Assembly (NCBI GenBank): GCA_030600605.1
Contig: JAUVLT010000001.1
Location: 1 to 64,000, forward strand
Source of the DNA: Mycoplasmatota bacterium
GTDB taxonomy: Bacteria; Bacillota_I; Bacilli_A; Izemoplasmatales; Izemoplasmataceae
Direction: 5' to 3'
Length of the DNA: 64,000 nucleotides
Shown: positions 24,064 to 36,600 of the stretch, in pieces
Layout of the letters: each line of letters starts with the position of its first letter
Numbering within the stretch: the first letter of the stretch is position 1
Notes under the pieces: generated by a model
The model's input: only the letters and a program-made list of their open reading frames with translations
Databases searched by the model: none
What the model was told of the DNA's origin: nothing
Translations under genes and position numbers: made by a program

Positions 24064-24379
24064 TCCTTTGCTTTATGAATATTTTAATCTTAATCATATA
24101 CAGAAGTTAATTTCTCAATCTAACTTTAATTCAAATATCGACCATTACTATTAAGATACAAGGAAGAACAAAGAGGTTTGGGTTTATTTCATATAAATCA
24201 AAAAAGTTAAAGAATCCAATAAATTTGAAACAAGGATAATGTATCGTTCTGTTATTTCAAATTTTAGTAAATAATCGAAATAATTGTATAATTCTGTATT
24301 CTTATTTCAATTTTAGTTGTATTTTTGAAATAAAAGTGATAAAATATAGTTGTTATTTCATTTATATGGAGGTGATCAT
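24064..24379. other. Intergenic region with direct and inverted TTATTTCA repeats
   Basis: TTATTTCAA occurs at 24252-24260 and 24302-24310, and TTATTTCA at 24353-24360. The inverse TTGAAATAA is at 24325-24333 and CGAAATAA at 24277-24284. One pair forms a 9-bp inverted repeat with a 14-base gap (24302-24333). They lie within 130 bases upstream of the fic start and resemble operator sites. The part before 24240 shows nothing I can name. Confidence 0.5.
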
Positions 24380-25528
24380 ATGAAAAGGCAAGGTGAATAT
24401 GTACAAAACTTATCTGGTGATTTATCATTTAAATCTTTCAAACCAGCAAACCTACCACCTACGCCTAGTATAGTCATTGATGATGATATGTTAAAAGGAC
24501 TATCAGAAGCAAGCAGATTACTTGGAAAATTAGACGCTAAATCGTCTGATATTCCTAATAAAGAATTATACATCTCAATGTATATTAGAAAAGAGGCATT
24601 GTTATCAAGCCAAATTGAAGGGACTCAAGCAACATTAGATGATATATTTGATCCGCATATTGAAGAAAATATCAATTTGGATGTAACCGATGTGATTAAC
24701 TATATAAAAGCATCAAATTATGCAAATGAGTTGTTAGAAGAATTACCAATATCTAATCGATTCCTAAAAAAAGTTCATGAAGTACTGGTTGCTGGTATCC
24801 GTGGTGACGATAAAAACCCTGGTGAGTTTAGAAGATCACAAAATTGGATTGGTCCACAAGGAAGTACACTTAAAAACGCAAATTTCATACCACCAAACAT
24901 ATCTGATATGATTGAATCGATGAGTTCATTAGAAGAATTCATTCACTACAATGAGAATACAGAAAATTTATTAAAAATAGCTCTTACACATTATCAGTTT
25001 GAAACAATTCATCCATTTTTGGATGGTAACGGTAGGATTGGACGATTACTTATTAATCTAATGTTGAAAGAATATAATATTTTGATTCATGATACTTTAT
25101 ATATCTCATGTTTCTTTAAACGTAACAGAATTGAGTATTATGACCGTCTAATGGATGTAAGATTAAAAGGTCATTATGAACAGTGGATTAAGTTCTTCCT
25201 TCAAGGAATAATAGAATCTGCCATAAATTCAATAGAATGCATTGATGCTCTAGTATTTTTACATAAAAAGCACTATAATCTAATCCACTCTAGTATCAAA
25301 GGTACAAAGAGCACAGTAATAAGTGTTTTTAATATTTTACATACTCAACCAATTATTGATATAGGTGACACAGCTAAAAAAATCAATAAAGCTTACAACA
25401 CGACTGCTAGTGCTGTAAATCGTCTAGTAGAACTTGGTATTTTGAAGCAATATGACTCAAAAGCAAGAAACAGAGTATTCGTGTATGAGGACTATTTATC
25501 AATCCTTAGAGAAGGTACTGAACTCTAA
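24380..25528 (+). CDS. Fic-family AMPylase-like protein with C-terminal winged helix
   Basis: A 382-residue protein from ATG 24380, which is preceded by GGAGGTGATC; the TTG at 24350 is rejected. The catalytic Fic motif HPFLDGNGRIGR is complete (residues 211-222, His211 catalytic). An N-terminal Fic_N region carries the autoinhibitory motif S-x3-E-G (Ser76 to Gly81, SSQIEG), making this a class II Fic enzyme that holds its own inhibitory helix. A C-terminal winged-helix segment (TASAVNRLVELGILKQYDS) suggests DNA binding. Such proteins transfer AMP to target proteins. Repeated TTATTTCA motifs upstream may be autoregulatory sites. Confidence 0.87.
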   Translation: MKRQGEYVQNLSGDLSFKSFKPANLPPTPSIVIDDDMLKGLSEASRLLGKLDAKSSDIPNKELYISMYIRKEALLSSQIEGTQATLDDIFDPHIEENINLDVTDVINYIKASNYANELLEELPISNRFLKKVHEVLVAGIRGDDKNPGEFRRSQNWIGPQGSTLKNANFIPPNISDMIESMSSLEEFIHYNENTENLLKIALTHYQFETIHPFLDGNGRIGRLLINLMLKEYNILIHDTLYISCFFKRNRIEYYDRLMDVRLKGHYEQWIKFFLQGIIESAINSIECIDALVFLHKKHYNLIHSSIKGTKSTVISVFNILHTQPIIDIGDTAKKINKAYNTTASAVNRLVELGILKQYDSKARNRVFVYEDYLSILREGTEL

Positions 25529-25543
25529 AACCACTGCACTGTC

Positions 25544-26071
25544 TTGGCTCCTTCATCAACACAAAGACTTATCATAATTTGGTATCAAACTGCTGTTTTT
25601 ACATATATCATTTACGACATTATAGTGTACGAGGATTCGACTGATGGTGATTATTCTTACATATTCGATTACGCAGTCAACAAATGGAATAATTTAGGTA
25701 ATGTAACCATATACAATTACTATCAACTTCCAAATCAGGATCCTTCTCTTAGAATTGAAGAAATATATGATCCTAACAATGATTACATAGCATATTATGA
25801 TTATGATTTTATTGATGAAATTTTTTTAATTACCTATTCAGATACATTCTTTGCATCAATTTCTGATGATACAAGAAAAAGAGCGATTTTACATGAGTTT
25901 GGACATGCATTGGGGTTGTTCGAATTTAACTTAACAGTGGATGTAAATGGGCAGTTAGTAGGCCCAGCAATACCTGAACACAGATATAATGCAATGAATC
26001 AAGGTGTAAGAGATTTTCCTCTCGAACCTGGAAGTTGTGATATCGAAGTATATGATTATCTCTGGGAATAG
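25544..26071 (+). CDS. Matrixin-like zinc metallopeptidase, probably 5'-truncated
   Basis: The frame contains the zinc-protease motif HEFGHALGLFE (HExxHxxGxxE) and, about 40 residues on, NAMNQG, a plausible Met-turn, so the catalytic half is intact. The only possible start near the beginning is a TTG at 25544 with no ribosome site, 15 bases after the fic stop and in the same frame. The first ATG in frame lies after the active site, and there is no signal peptide, although matrixin-like bacterial proteases are normally secreted. I infer that the 5' end was lost in a rearrangement that joined it to fic. Readthrough of the fic stop is an alternative. Confidence 0.6.
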   Translation: MAPSSTQRLIIIWYQTAVFTYIIYDIIVYEDSTDGDYSYIFDYAVNKWNNLGNVTIYNYYQLPNQDPSLRIEEIYDPNNDYIAYYDYDFIDEIFLITYSDTFFASISDDTRKRAILHEFGHALGLFEFNLTVDVNGQLVGPAIPEHRYNAMNQGVRDFPLEPGSCDIEVYDYLWE

Positions 26072-26086
26072 AAAGTAGGTAAGACT

Positions 26087-26677
26087 ATGATGAAAATTAA
26101 TAGAAGTTTAATTTTGGTTATAATTTGTTGTTTGTTATTAACAAGTTGCAATAATGATGATGAGCAAAAGGAAATTATAGCTGAAGAAACTCCACCATGC
26201 TTTAATACTGATATGACAATATCTCGCAATCCTACTCTGCAACAAGTCGAATACACAGTCAGCGAGCAAATTGAAAAAGTTGATTACGTAACTGTAATAC
26301 GAATTGATTCTTTTATAGAGGAATCACTTGATATAAACGATAAACCAATATCATTGTTTCGATCAACAGTATTGGAAAACTTGAAAGCTAATTTACAGCA
26401 AGAATCTATACTAGAAGCTAATGTGTTTTGTGTTCATGTTGAGGAAGATGATACTTATATATATCTTAGTAGATATGGATTCAATATGAATCCAGATGAT
26501 TACTTCAGAGAGGGCAACTACTATTTAGTACTTGCAAAACTTGGATTAGACAATGAATTACTTATATTGTACTATAGAGAATTACCAAATTATAATGAGT
26601 ACATTTCTCTAGAAAATCAAACTCAATCAATAATAGATATTGTTCAACCATACATCGATGCTTTATTAGGTAATTAA
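26087..26677 (+). CDS. Hypothetical lipoprotein
   Basis: The 196-residue protein has a signal peptide ending in LLLTSC (cysteine near residue 21), followed by an acidic, Asn/Asp-rich linker. No domain is recognised in the rest. It starts 15 bases after the metallopeptidase stop with an AGGTAAG-type ribosome site, so the two were probably an operon of secreted proteins. The ATG at 26090 is an equal alternative start. A clear terminator follows. Confidence 0.7.
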   Translation: MMKINRSLILVIICCLLLTSCNNDDEQKEIIAEETPPCFNTDMTISRNPTLQQVEYTVSEQIEKVDYVTVIRIDSFIEESLDINDKPISLFRSTVLENLKANLQQESILEANVFCVHVEEDDTYIYLSRYGFNMNPDDYFREGNYYLVLAKLGLDNELLILYYRELPNYNEYISLENQTQSIIDIVQPYIDALLGN

Positions 26678-26704
26678 GTAATTTCTTATATCATTTATTT
26701 AAAG

Positions 26705-26746
26705 AAACATATTAGACTTTAATACATCTAATATGTTTTTTTCTTA
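26705..26746. terminator. Terminator after the lipoprotein gene
   Basis: The 12-bp perfect stem AAACATATTAGA/TCTAATATGTTT (26705-26716 with 26727-26738) has a 10-base loop and a T-run to 26742. Confidence 0.85.
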
Positions 26747-26776
26747 TGTAGTTATTCTGATTTGTATAATTATCTA

Positions 26777-26900
26777 ATTACTCTTGTGAGTGAGCACGGC
26801 CAGATACCTTTCCTCTTAACCTCTACTTCATTGTTATCCTTCTTCAACAGAACTAATTCCAAGAGGTGCTAAATCCTAGTCCAGAGTAACGGGCTTTTCG
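26777..26900 (+). ncRNA. Possible structured RNA between two terminators
   Basis: This gene-free stretch is more GC-rich than its surroundings. Nested complementary segments could form one long hairpin: TTACTCT (26778-26784) with AGAGTAA (26883-26889), AGC with GCT, and ACCTCT with AGAGGT around a loop of about 40 bases. TATAAT lies 8 bases upstream of the first arm at 26765-26770, but no good -35 is visible. Terminators flank it at 26705-26746 and 26917-26937. Overall it recalls a 6S-like rod, but I recognise no conserved motif, and strand is uncertain. Confidence 0.35.
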
Positions 26901-26910
26901 GATAAAGACC

Positions 26911-26937
26911 AAATAAAAAGACGTTTTGAACGTCTTT
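26911..26937 (-). terminator. Terminator downstream of tRNA-Cys
   Basis: The stem AAAGACGTT/AACGTCTTT (26917-26925 with 26929-26937) has, on the minus strand, a following TTTTTATTT. It lies 12 bases beyond the tRNA 3' end. Confidence 0.75.
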
Positions 26938-26949
26938 GTAAAATCTTAA

Positions 26950-27024
26950 TGGAGGTCCCGACCAGATTCGAACTGGTGGTCACGGAGTTGCAGTCCATTG
27001 CCTTAGCCACTTGGCTACGGGACC
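26950..27024 (-). tRNA. tRNA-Cys (GCA)
   Basis: A full cloverleaf is readable on the minus strand: acceptor GGTCCCG/CGGGACC, anticodon loop ACTGCAA (anticodon GCA), T arm with GTTCGAATC, discriminator T and encoded CCA at 26950-26952. It stands alone with its own terminator. Confidence 0.95.
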
Positions 27025-27163
27025 TTATTGTCCTTTTATATTATAATAGTAATAGTGTTTAAAAGCAAGTATTTTAGGCATATTTGAGCTAATACATAAA
27101 GAAATTTTGTTTCTTTAATGTTGTATAGTATAATGGTAAAGAAGTCTGGAAAGGAGAGATAGT

Positions 27164-29551
27164 ATGGACATGAATATGATTATGGCATTTTTAGCTAATA
27201 TTTTACTTTTATTAGGGATTGCAGTTGTTTATTCTATTTTTCCAACCGATTCTAAAATTTGCCCAACATTAAAAAGTATAATTATGGGTATTTTAATTTC
27301 AATAATTGGAATAACTATAATGTCTACTCCATATGAACTTGCTCCTGGAGTTGTATTTGACGCAAGAGCTGTTGTAATTAGTATGACAGGAATGTTTATC
27401 GGACTAATTCCAACAATAATTGCTGCTTTATTCATGTCATTATATCGGATATATATTGGTGGTGCTGGAGCATTTACTGGTGTTTTATGGATTCTTGTAG
27501 CTGCTGCAATAGGTCTTTTATGGAGAAAGTTTAGACTAAAAAACCAAAAACTTGAGAAAGTAAAAATTACGTGGATGGAGTTATATTTATATTCACTATT
27601 CATTCAAATAATAATGATTGCCTTACTATTTACTTTACCAAGTGAAATTAGAATAGATGTTATTAGAGAAGTTGCTTTCCCATTAATTGCAATCTATCCT
27701 CTTGGAGGTCTTCTTATCGCGCAATTTATGCTAATTCAAAGATTTAGATATCTACAAAATATAAAAACCGCCGAATCTGAGGTTCAGTATCGAAATATCT
27801 TTCAGAAAAGTAAAACAATGATGTTTTTACTGGGTTCAGAGTCTGGAAAAATTTATGATGTTAATGATTCCACGATAGAAAAATACGGATATACAAAAGA
27901 AGAATTATTAAAAATGAATATTAAAGATATTAATACATTATCATCAGAACAAGTACAATTTGAAATTGAAAAAGCTAAAACACAAGAAAAGAACTATTTT
28001 GAATTTTCACATCGTTTAAAAAATGGTGAAATAATCGAAGTAGAAGTTCATTCTGGCCCTATTGTATTGAACGATGAAACATTCCTTCTAACCTCAGTAT
28101 ATGATATTACTCAAATGATGGAAAAAGAAAGACAATTTAAAGATGTAGATGAAAAATTAAAAGCAACATTATTGAGTGTTGGTGAAGGAATTGTTGTTAC
28201 AGACGATACATCTAGAATAACTTTAATCAATGATAGAGCTATTGAATTACTAGGTGAAACAAGAAATCTTTCAAGAAGAAAAATCTATAATGTTTTTAGA
28301 ATCTATTCTAATCAAAACAATAAAACATTTAAAGATATATATATGAGCTGTATTCAAAACAAACTACCATTTAAAAGTGATGGAACATATAGTTTGATTA
28401 CTAATGATAATGATGTTGAAATTTTTATCGATTTTACAATTTCTCCAATAAATTTTGAAGAAGGTGTAAATCACGGAACAATCCTAGTAATTAGGGATGT
28501 AACAATCGAAAAAGCAAGACAAGATGAAATTAGATTTATTAGTCATCACGATTACTTAACAAATCTTTATAATAGATTTCACTTTGAAGAACAAATAACT
28601 CGATTAGACACTTCCAGACAATTACCATTAACAATAATTTTAGGGGACGTTAATGGATTAAAACTTCTTAATGATACCTTCAGTCATTTAGAGGGAGATA
28701 ATTTACTAGTTGAAGTTGGAAACATTATGAAAAAAGCAATTCGATCTGAGGATATTTTATCAAGATGGGGTGGAGATGAATTTGTAATATTGTTGCCACA
28801 AACATCTTTTGATGATGCTCAAAAAGTTTATCAAAGAATTAAAGATTTATGCCAAAAATCAATGTTTAAACCAATTACACCAAGTATTTCATTAGGTTGT
28901 GCTACTAAAACAACATCCAGCGAAAATATTTATGACGTCTTAAAAATTGCTGAAGAAAGAATGTACCGCGAAAAACTTCAAGAAGGTAAAAGTATGAGAA
29001 ACAGTTTGATTACTGCTCTTGAGAATACTCTTCTAGAAAAAAGTAATGAATCTCATAATCACACAATTGATATGATTAAAATTGCTGAAAAATTTGCTCT
29101 AAAACTCAATCTAAATCAAGATGATACAAACACCTTAACACTACTTGCAAGATTGCATGATATAGGAAAAATTGCTATTGATGATGATATACTAAGAAAA
29201 CCCGAAGAACTTGATGAAAACGAATGGAAAAAAATAAGAACACACCCAGAAGTTGGAAGTAGAATAGTTAAATCTATTCCTGAATTGCAACATCTTGAAA
29301 AAGGAATCTTATTTCATCACGAACACTTTGATGGAACAGGTTACCCTAATCAATTAAAAGGTTATGAAATTCCACTTGTCGCAAGAATCATTTCAATTAT
29401 TGATGCATATGTAGTAATGACTACCGGAAGAGTATACCAGCCAATTGTTTCACATAACGCTGCAATCGCAGAAATAAAGAAAAAATCAGGAAAACAATTC
29501 GATCCTAATTTAGTTACTAAATTCATTTCAATGTTTAAAGAGCGTAAATAG
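27164..29551 (+). CDS. Membrane sensor with PAS, GGDEF and HD-GYP domains (c-di-GMP turnover)
   Basis: The 795-residue protein has six or so membrane segments of 5TMR-LYT type (residues 1-190) and a PAS domain at about 205-315. A second PAS-like domain (about 325-440) leads into a GGDEF domain and a C-terminal HD-GYP domain. The cyclase active site GGDEF is intact (536-540), and an RxxD inhibitory site (RSED) lies the correct five residues before it. The HD pair (665-666) and HHEHFDGTGYP (718-728) are also intact. The enzyme could therefore both make and degrade cyclic di-GMP, with product inhibition. AAAGGAG precedes the ATG. It is a single gene between tRNA genes. Confidence 0.92.
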   Translation: MDMNMIMAFLANILLLLGIAVVYSIFPTDSKICPTLKSIIMGILISIIGITIMSTPYELAPGVVFDARAVVISMTGMFIGLIPTIIAALFMSLYRIYIGGAGAFTGVLWILVAAAIGLLWRKFRLKNQKLEKVKITWMELYLYSLFIQIIMIALLFTLPSEIRIDVIREVAFPLIAIYPLGGLLIAQFMLIQRFRYLQNIKTAESEVQYRNIFQKSKTMMFLLGSESGKIYDVNDSTIEKYGYTKEELLKMNIKDINTLSSEQVQFEIEKAKTQEKNYFEFSHRLKNGEIIEVEVHSGPIVLNDETFLLTSVYDITQMMEKERQFKDVDEKLKATLLSVGEGIVVTDDTSRITLINDRAIELLGETRNLSRRKIYNVFRIYSNQNNKTFKDIYMSCIQNKLPFKSDGTYSLITNDNDVEIFIDFTISPINFEEGVNHGTILVIRDVTIEKARQDEIRFISHHDYLTNLYNRFHFEEQITRLDTSRQLPLTIILGDVNGLKLLNDTFSHLEGDNLLVEVGNIMKKAIRSEDILSRWGGDEFVILLPQTSFDDAQKVYQRIKDLCQKSMFKPITPSISLGCATKTTSSENIYDVLKIAEERMYREKLQEGKSMRNSLITALENTLLEKSNESHNHTIDMIKIAEKFALKLNLNQDDTNTLTLLARLHDIGKIAIDDDILRKPEELDENEWKKIRTHPEVGSRIVKSIPELQHLEKGILFHHEHFDGTGYPNQLKGYEIPLVARIISIIDAYVVMTTGRVYQPIVSHNAAIAEIKKKSGKQFDPNLVTKFISMFKERK

Positions 29552-29605
29552 CGCTCTTTTTACATAAAAAAGTTAAAACAATAAGTTTTAACTTTAGTTT
29601 TTTAA

Positions 29606-29683
29606 TGGTCGGGAAGACAGGATTTGAACCTGCGACCTCTTGGTCCCAAACCAAGCGCTCTACCAAGCTAAGCTACTTCCCGA
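29606..29683 (-). tRNA. tRNA-Pro (TGG)
   Basis: Minus strand: acceptor TCGGGAAG/CTTCCCGA, anticodon loop TTTGGGA (anticodon TGG), T arm GTTCAAATC, encoded CCA at 29606-29608. It is the last of a three-tRNA cluster. Confidence 0.95.
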
Positions 29684-29689
29684 AAAATA

Positions 29690-29767
29690 TGGCACGCCCA
29701 AAGGGAGTCGAACCCCCAACCTCTTGATCCGTAATCAAACGCTCTATCCAATTGAGCTATGGGCGCA
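29690..29767 (-). tRNA. tRNA-Arg (ACG)
   Basis: Minus strand: acceptor TGCGCCCA paired with TGGGCG, anticodon loop TTACGGA (anticodon ACG, normally edited to ICG), T arm GTTCGACTC, encoded CCA. It is 6 bases upstream of tRNA-Pro. Confidence 0.95.
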
Positions 29768-29773
29768 CATTAA

Positions 29774-29849
29774 TGGCGGTCCCGACGAGAATCGAACTCG
29801 CGATCTCCTGAGTGACAGTCAGGCATGTTAACCGCTACACCACGGGACC
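29774..29849 (-). tRNA. tRNA-Asp (GTC)
   Basis: Minus strand: acceptor GGTCCCG/CGGGACC, anticodon loop CTGTCAC (anticodon GTC), T arm GTTCGATTC, discriminator G and encoded CCA at 29774-29776. It is first in the Asp-Arg-Pro cluster. Confidence 0.95.
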
Positions 29850-30077
29850 ATTTATAGAGTAGCAATAAAATTATAACATAACCAAAAATCAATTTCAACA
29901 CTTTTTCAGCCGATATTTATAATACCAAAATATCGTTCTTAAATCAAGTGTTTTCCTCTTATTATTTTCTTTTTATTAACTAACAGTTATTTAAAATCAT
30001 GTATTTTTTTTATGACTGTCGTTATTTGTTTCTTTATTAAGAGAAACTCGTAAAAAAAAGAGTGTGATACTCTTTTT
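29850..30077. other. Intergenic region with a terminator at its right end
   Basis: AT-rich, with no gene seen. The hairpin AAAAAAAGAGT/ACTCTTTTTTT (30053-30063 with 30069-30079) overlaps the stop codon of the superoxide reductase gene and terminates it on the minus strand. The promoter of the Asp-Arg-Pro tRNA cluster should also lie here; I could not identify it with confidence. Confidence 0.6.
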
Positions 30078-30362
30078 TTATTTTAACTCACCTTGCCAAA
30101 GACCATGTAAATTACAAAATTCTCTAGCAAATACTTCTTTTCCTTTAACAACTTCAAATATAGCTATTGGTAAGTCTCCTGGATTAAGTTCTTTTTTCAT
30201 AACCATTTTCCCATCAACATATAATTCGATAAATTCTATATAATGAACTTCAGTCATTGGATGATGTGACGGTTTTCCAACTGTTACGCGATATCCATTT
30301 TCTAATTCTTCAACATAAGGTACGTGTCTTTCCTCATTAACGTTTCCTGTTAAAATTTCCAT
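30078..30362 (-). CDS. Superoxide reductase (neelaredoxin/desulfoferrodoxin C-terminal type)
   Basis: From ATG 30362 (AAAGGAGG upstream) the protein is 94 residues, the one-iron short form. All five ligands of the Fe(His4Cys) centre are present: His13 in ERHVP, His34 and His40 in HHPMTEVH, Cys83 and His86 in CNLHG. It would reduce superoxide to peroxide without making oxygen, using electrons from a rubredoxin-like donor, as in anaerobes. The lysine beside the first histidine in the usual EKHVP loop is Arg12 here. A longer in-frame start at 30536 overlaps ridA and has no ribosome site. The gene has its own sigma-A promoter and terminator. Confidence 0.9.
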   Translation of the reverse strand: MEILTGNVNEERHVPYVEELENGYRVTVGKPSHHPMTEVHYIEFIELYVDGKMVMKKELNPGDLPIAIFEVVKGKEVFAREFCNLHGLWQGELK

Positions 30363-30392
30363 TTGTAATTCCTCCTTTTTTATTATAGTTTT

Positions 30393-30421
30393 ATTATATT
30401 TCATATTCATACAATTATCAA
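30393..30421 (-). promoter_or_regulatory. Sigma-A promoter of the superoxide reductase gene
   Basis: On the minus strand TTGATA (30416-30421) and TATAAT (30393-30398) are separated by exactly 17 bases. The start codon lies about 30 bases beyond the -10 box. Confidence 0.75.
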
Positions 30422-30482
30422 ATAAAACACTATTCATATCTCGTAGATAATAGTATAATATTATCAAGGAGAGTGATATCAT

Positions 30483-30857
30483 ATGAAAGTAATCAGTACC
30501 AAAAATGCACCAGCAGCAGTAGGCCCATATTCTCAAGGTGTTCTAGTCAAAGATACTCTATATGTTTCAGGGCAAATTCCATTTGTACCAGAAACAATGA
30601 CACTAATAAGTAATTCAGTTAAAGATCAAACAAGACAATCATTAAATAACGTATTAGCAATCGTTAAAGAGGCAGGAATGGAAAAGGAAAACATTATTAA
30701 ATGTGGTGTATTCATGCAAGATTTAGCTATGTTTAAAGATATGAATGAAGTGTATGCTGAGTTCTTTGGTAATCATAAACCAGCTAGATTTGCAGTAGAA
30801 GTTCGAAGATTACCCCTAGATGTCTTAGTTGAAATTGATGCTATAGTAGTAAAATAA
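30483..30857 (+). CDS. ridA: RidA-family enamine/imine deaminase
   Basis: The 124-residue protein has the normal length and conserved blocks of the YjgF/RidA family: PAAVGPYSQG near the N-terminus, LYVSGQIP, and PARFAVEVRRLP with the catalytic arginine at about residue 102, then VEIDAI at the end. It hydrolyses reactive enamines such as 2-aminoacrylate released by PLP enzymes, in the cytoplasm as a trimer. AAGGAG precedes the ATG, and a TATAAT box lies at 30454-30459. It is divergent from superoxide reductase; both are damage-control functions. Confidence 0.93.
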   Translation: MKVISTKNAPAAVGPYSQGVLVKDTLYVSGQIPFVPETMTLISNSVKDQTRQSLNNVLAIVKEAGMEKENIIKCGVFMQDLAMFKDMNEVYAEFFGNHKPARFAVEVRRLPLDVLVEIDAIVVK

Positions 30858-30885
30858 AAACGAGGAAAATTCCTCGTTTTTTATT
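30857..30885. terminator. Bidirectional terminator
   Basis: The 10-bp stem AAAACGAGGA/TCCTCGTTTT has loop AAAT and ends in TTTTTT. It is shared by ridA and the converging membrane-protein gene. Confidence 0.85.
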
Positions 30886-31531
30886 TTTCTATTTCATCTT
30901 CTTTTTTATCATTTTTTTCTTCTTTTTCTTTTGCCTTTTCTTCTTTTGCTAATTCCTTGTCTCTTTGTTTATTATCTCTTAGTCTTGCTCTTTCTTCAGC
31001 TTCTTCATCTTCTTGCAAAACTATAGCTTTTTCTTCTTTCATAAATGCTTTTGGATCAAATTCCTTATATTCCTCAACAACAGTTTTTATAAATCTAAAG
31101 AAATAACTTCTGAAAACATAAATTGCGTAGAAAATGTAAGGTGGCATAAATAGTATTGTTGGCCCAAATACAATCATCAATGTCCAAGTCCATTTAGCTT
31201 TATTTCTTTTTTTACAATAATTCCACACTAGTAAATATATTAAGAAATACCATAAAATAAGTGCTGCTATTGCAATAAATACGTAAGTATGCTTTGAACT
31301 ATCCAGCAAAACAATACGGGAAAAGAATGCTGGCGTTGTTAATCCATTAGTACTAAACCAACCAGTCGCAGCTCCTTTTGAATCTTTAATGAAATTCACT
31401 ATTCTAAGAATTAAAATTCCAAACTGTTGAACAAATAATACCAAGAAAACAATAAATGCAGCTGTTTCATATGGTCTTTTCGATGTTAATAAAGCATTTT
31501 TTTCTCTATCCAATTCTTCTTTAAATCCCAT
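30881..31531 (-). CDS. Hypothetical membrane protein with a charged C-terminal tail
   Basis: 216 residues from ATG 31531, with GAGGTG 8 bases upstream; a GTG at 31543 is less likely. Three or four hydrophobic segments lie between residues 25 and 150. The last 55 residues are almost entirely Glu, Lys, Asp and Arg and probably form a coiled coil in the cytoplasm. I do not recognise a family. It lies downstream of the rRNA/tRNA run on the same strand but has its own ribosome site. Confidence 0.7.
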   Translation of the reverse strand: MGFKEELDREKNALLTSKRPYETAAFIVFLVLFVQQFGILILRIVNFIKDSKGAATGWFSTNGLTTPAFFSRIVLLDSSKHTYVFIAIAALILWYFLIYLLVWNYCKKRNKAKWTWTLMIVFGPTILFMPPYIFYAIYVFRSYFFRFIKTVVEEYKEFDPKAFMKEEKAIVLQEDEEAEERARLRDNKQRDKELAKEEKAKEKEEKNDKKEDEIEK

Positions 31532-31649
31532 AAAAAAAATCACCTCTCTTTAATACAAATATATCATGTTTGACCAATTACTTCAATAGTCTAATAAATT
31601 TTCACATAAAAAAAATACTTATCAATTTGATAAGTATAACAAGTTAATA

Positions 31650-31726
31650 TGGTGACCCGTACGGGATTCGAACCCGTGAATGCATGCGTGAAAGGCATGT
31701 GAGTTAAGCCGCTTCTCCAACGGGCC
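31650..31726 (-). tRNA. tRNA-Glu (TTC)
   Basis: Minus strand: acceptor GGCCCGT/ACGGGTC, anticodon loop CTTTCAC (anticodon TTC), T arm GTTCGAATC, encoded CCA. It follows tRNA-Asn by 6 bases, downstream of the rRNA operon, and is probably co-transcribed with it. Confidence 0.94.
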
Positions 31727-31732
31727 ATAAAA

Positions 31733-31810
31733 TGGCGCCCAATCTAGGACTCGAACCTAGGACCCCATGATTAACAGTCATGTGCTCTAACCAACTGAGC
31801 TAATTGGGCA
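31733..31810 (-). tRNA. tRNA-Asn (GTT)
   Basis: Minus strand: acceptor TGCCCAAT paired with ATTGGGCG, anticodon loop CTGTTAA (anticodon GTT), T arm GTTCGAGTC, encoded CCA at 31733-31735. It lies about 60 bases downstream of 5S. Confidence 0.94.
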
Positions 31811-31870
31811 AATATTGGTCTTATTCAATTTTTAAATGCTTCTTTTCAGCTCATAATAAAAAAGAAAGAA

Positions 31871-31980
31871 GCCTGGCAACGTCCTACTCTCGCACAATTG
31901 TACTACCATCAGCGCTAAAGTGCTTAACTTCTGTGTTCGGTATGGGAACAGGTGTGTCCACTTTGCTATAGTCACCAGAC
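31871..31980 (-). rRNA. rrf: 5S ribosomal RNA
   Basis: On the minus strand the sequence begins near GTCTGGTGACTATAGC and contains the universal CCCATACCGAACACAGAAG and the 3' segment GGACGTTGCCAGGC. It lies about 40 bases beyond the 23S 3' end in the expected 16S-23S-5S order. Ends are approximate. Confidence 0.93.
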
Positions 31981-32017
31981 TATTCTTCCAAAACTGGATA
32001 ATACTGTTTTTGTAAAA

Positions 32018-34865
<2,848 letters not shown>

Positions 34866-35002
34866 ACAGTATTATCCACTTTTCAAAGACCTTCTTTTTT
34901 AAATAAAAAGATGTGAAAGACTAAGTCTTTCAAAACCAAATAGAACAATGTACTTTTGAAGTTTAGGTAAAGAATTGATGTTACAATTTTATCTTTCTCC
35001 CT
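34866..35002 (-). other. 16S-23S spacer without tRNA genes
   Basis: The spacer is only about 137 bases and encodes no tRNA. It has two boxA-like antitermination motifs on the minus strand: GGTCTTTGAAAAGTGG (about 34876-34891) just before 23S, and AGTCTTTCAAAACC (about 34923-34936). Confidence 0.7.
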
Positions 35003-36535
<1,533 letters not shown>

Positions 36536-36600
36536 TATGAATTGTTTTGATTCTTACTATTTTAGTATTTTTTCCTAAACTCAAATTGACTTGTTCTATT

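Noticed and set aside
26790-26880. AGAGGTGC and GGCCGTGC segments reminiscent of a lysine riboswitch.
   Set aside because: The two pieces are on opposite strands and in the wrong order, and no lysine gene follows.
29640-29831. A 63-codon plus-strand frame across the tRNA-Pro/Arg/Asp cluster.
   Set aside because: It is the complement of tRNA genes, a well-known source of false annotations.
30363-30536. An N-terminal extension of superoxide reductase (Cys-rich MRIWAYCCWC) that might be a desulforedoxin domain.
   Set aside because: It overlaps ridA and the promoter TTGATA-17-TATAAT of the gene itself, and the AAAGGAGG site marks ATG 30362 as the start.
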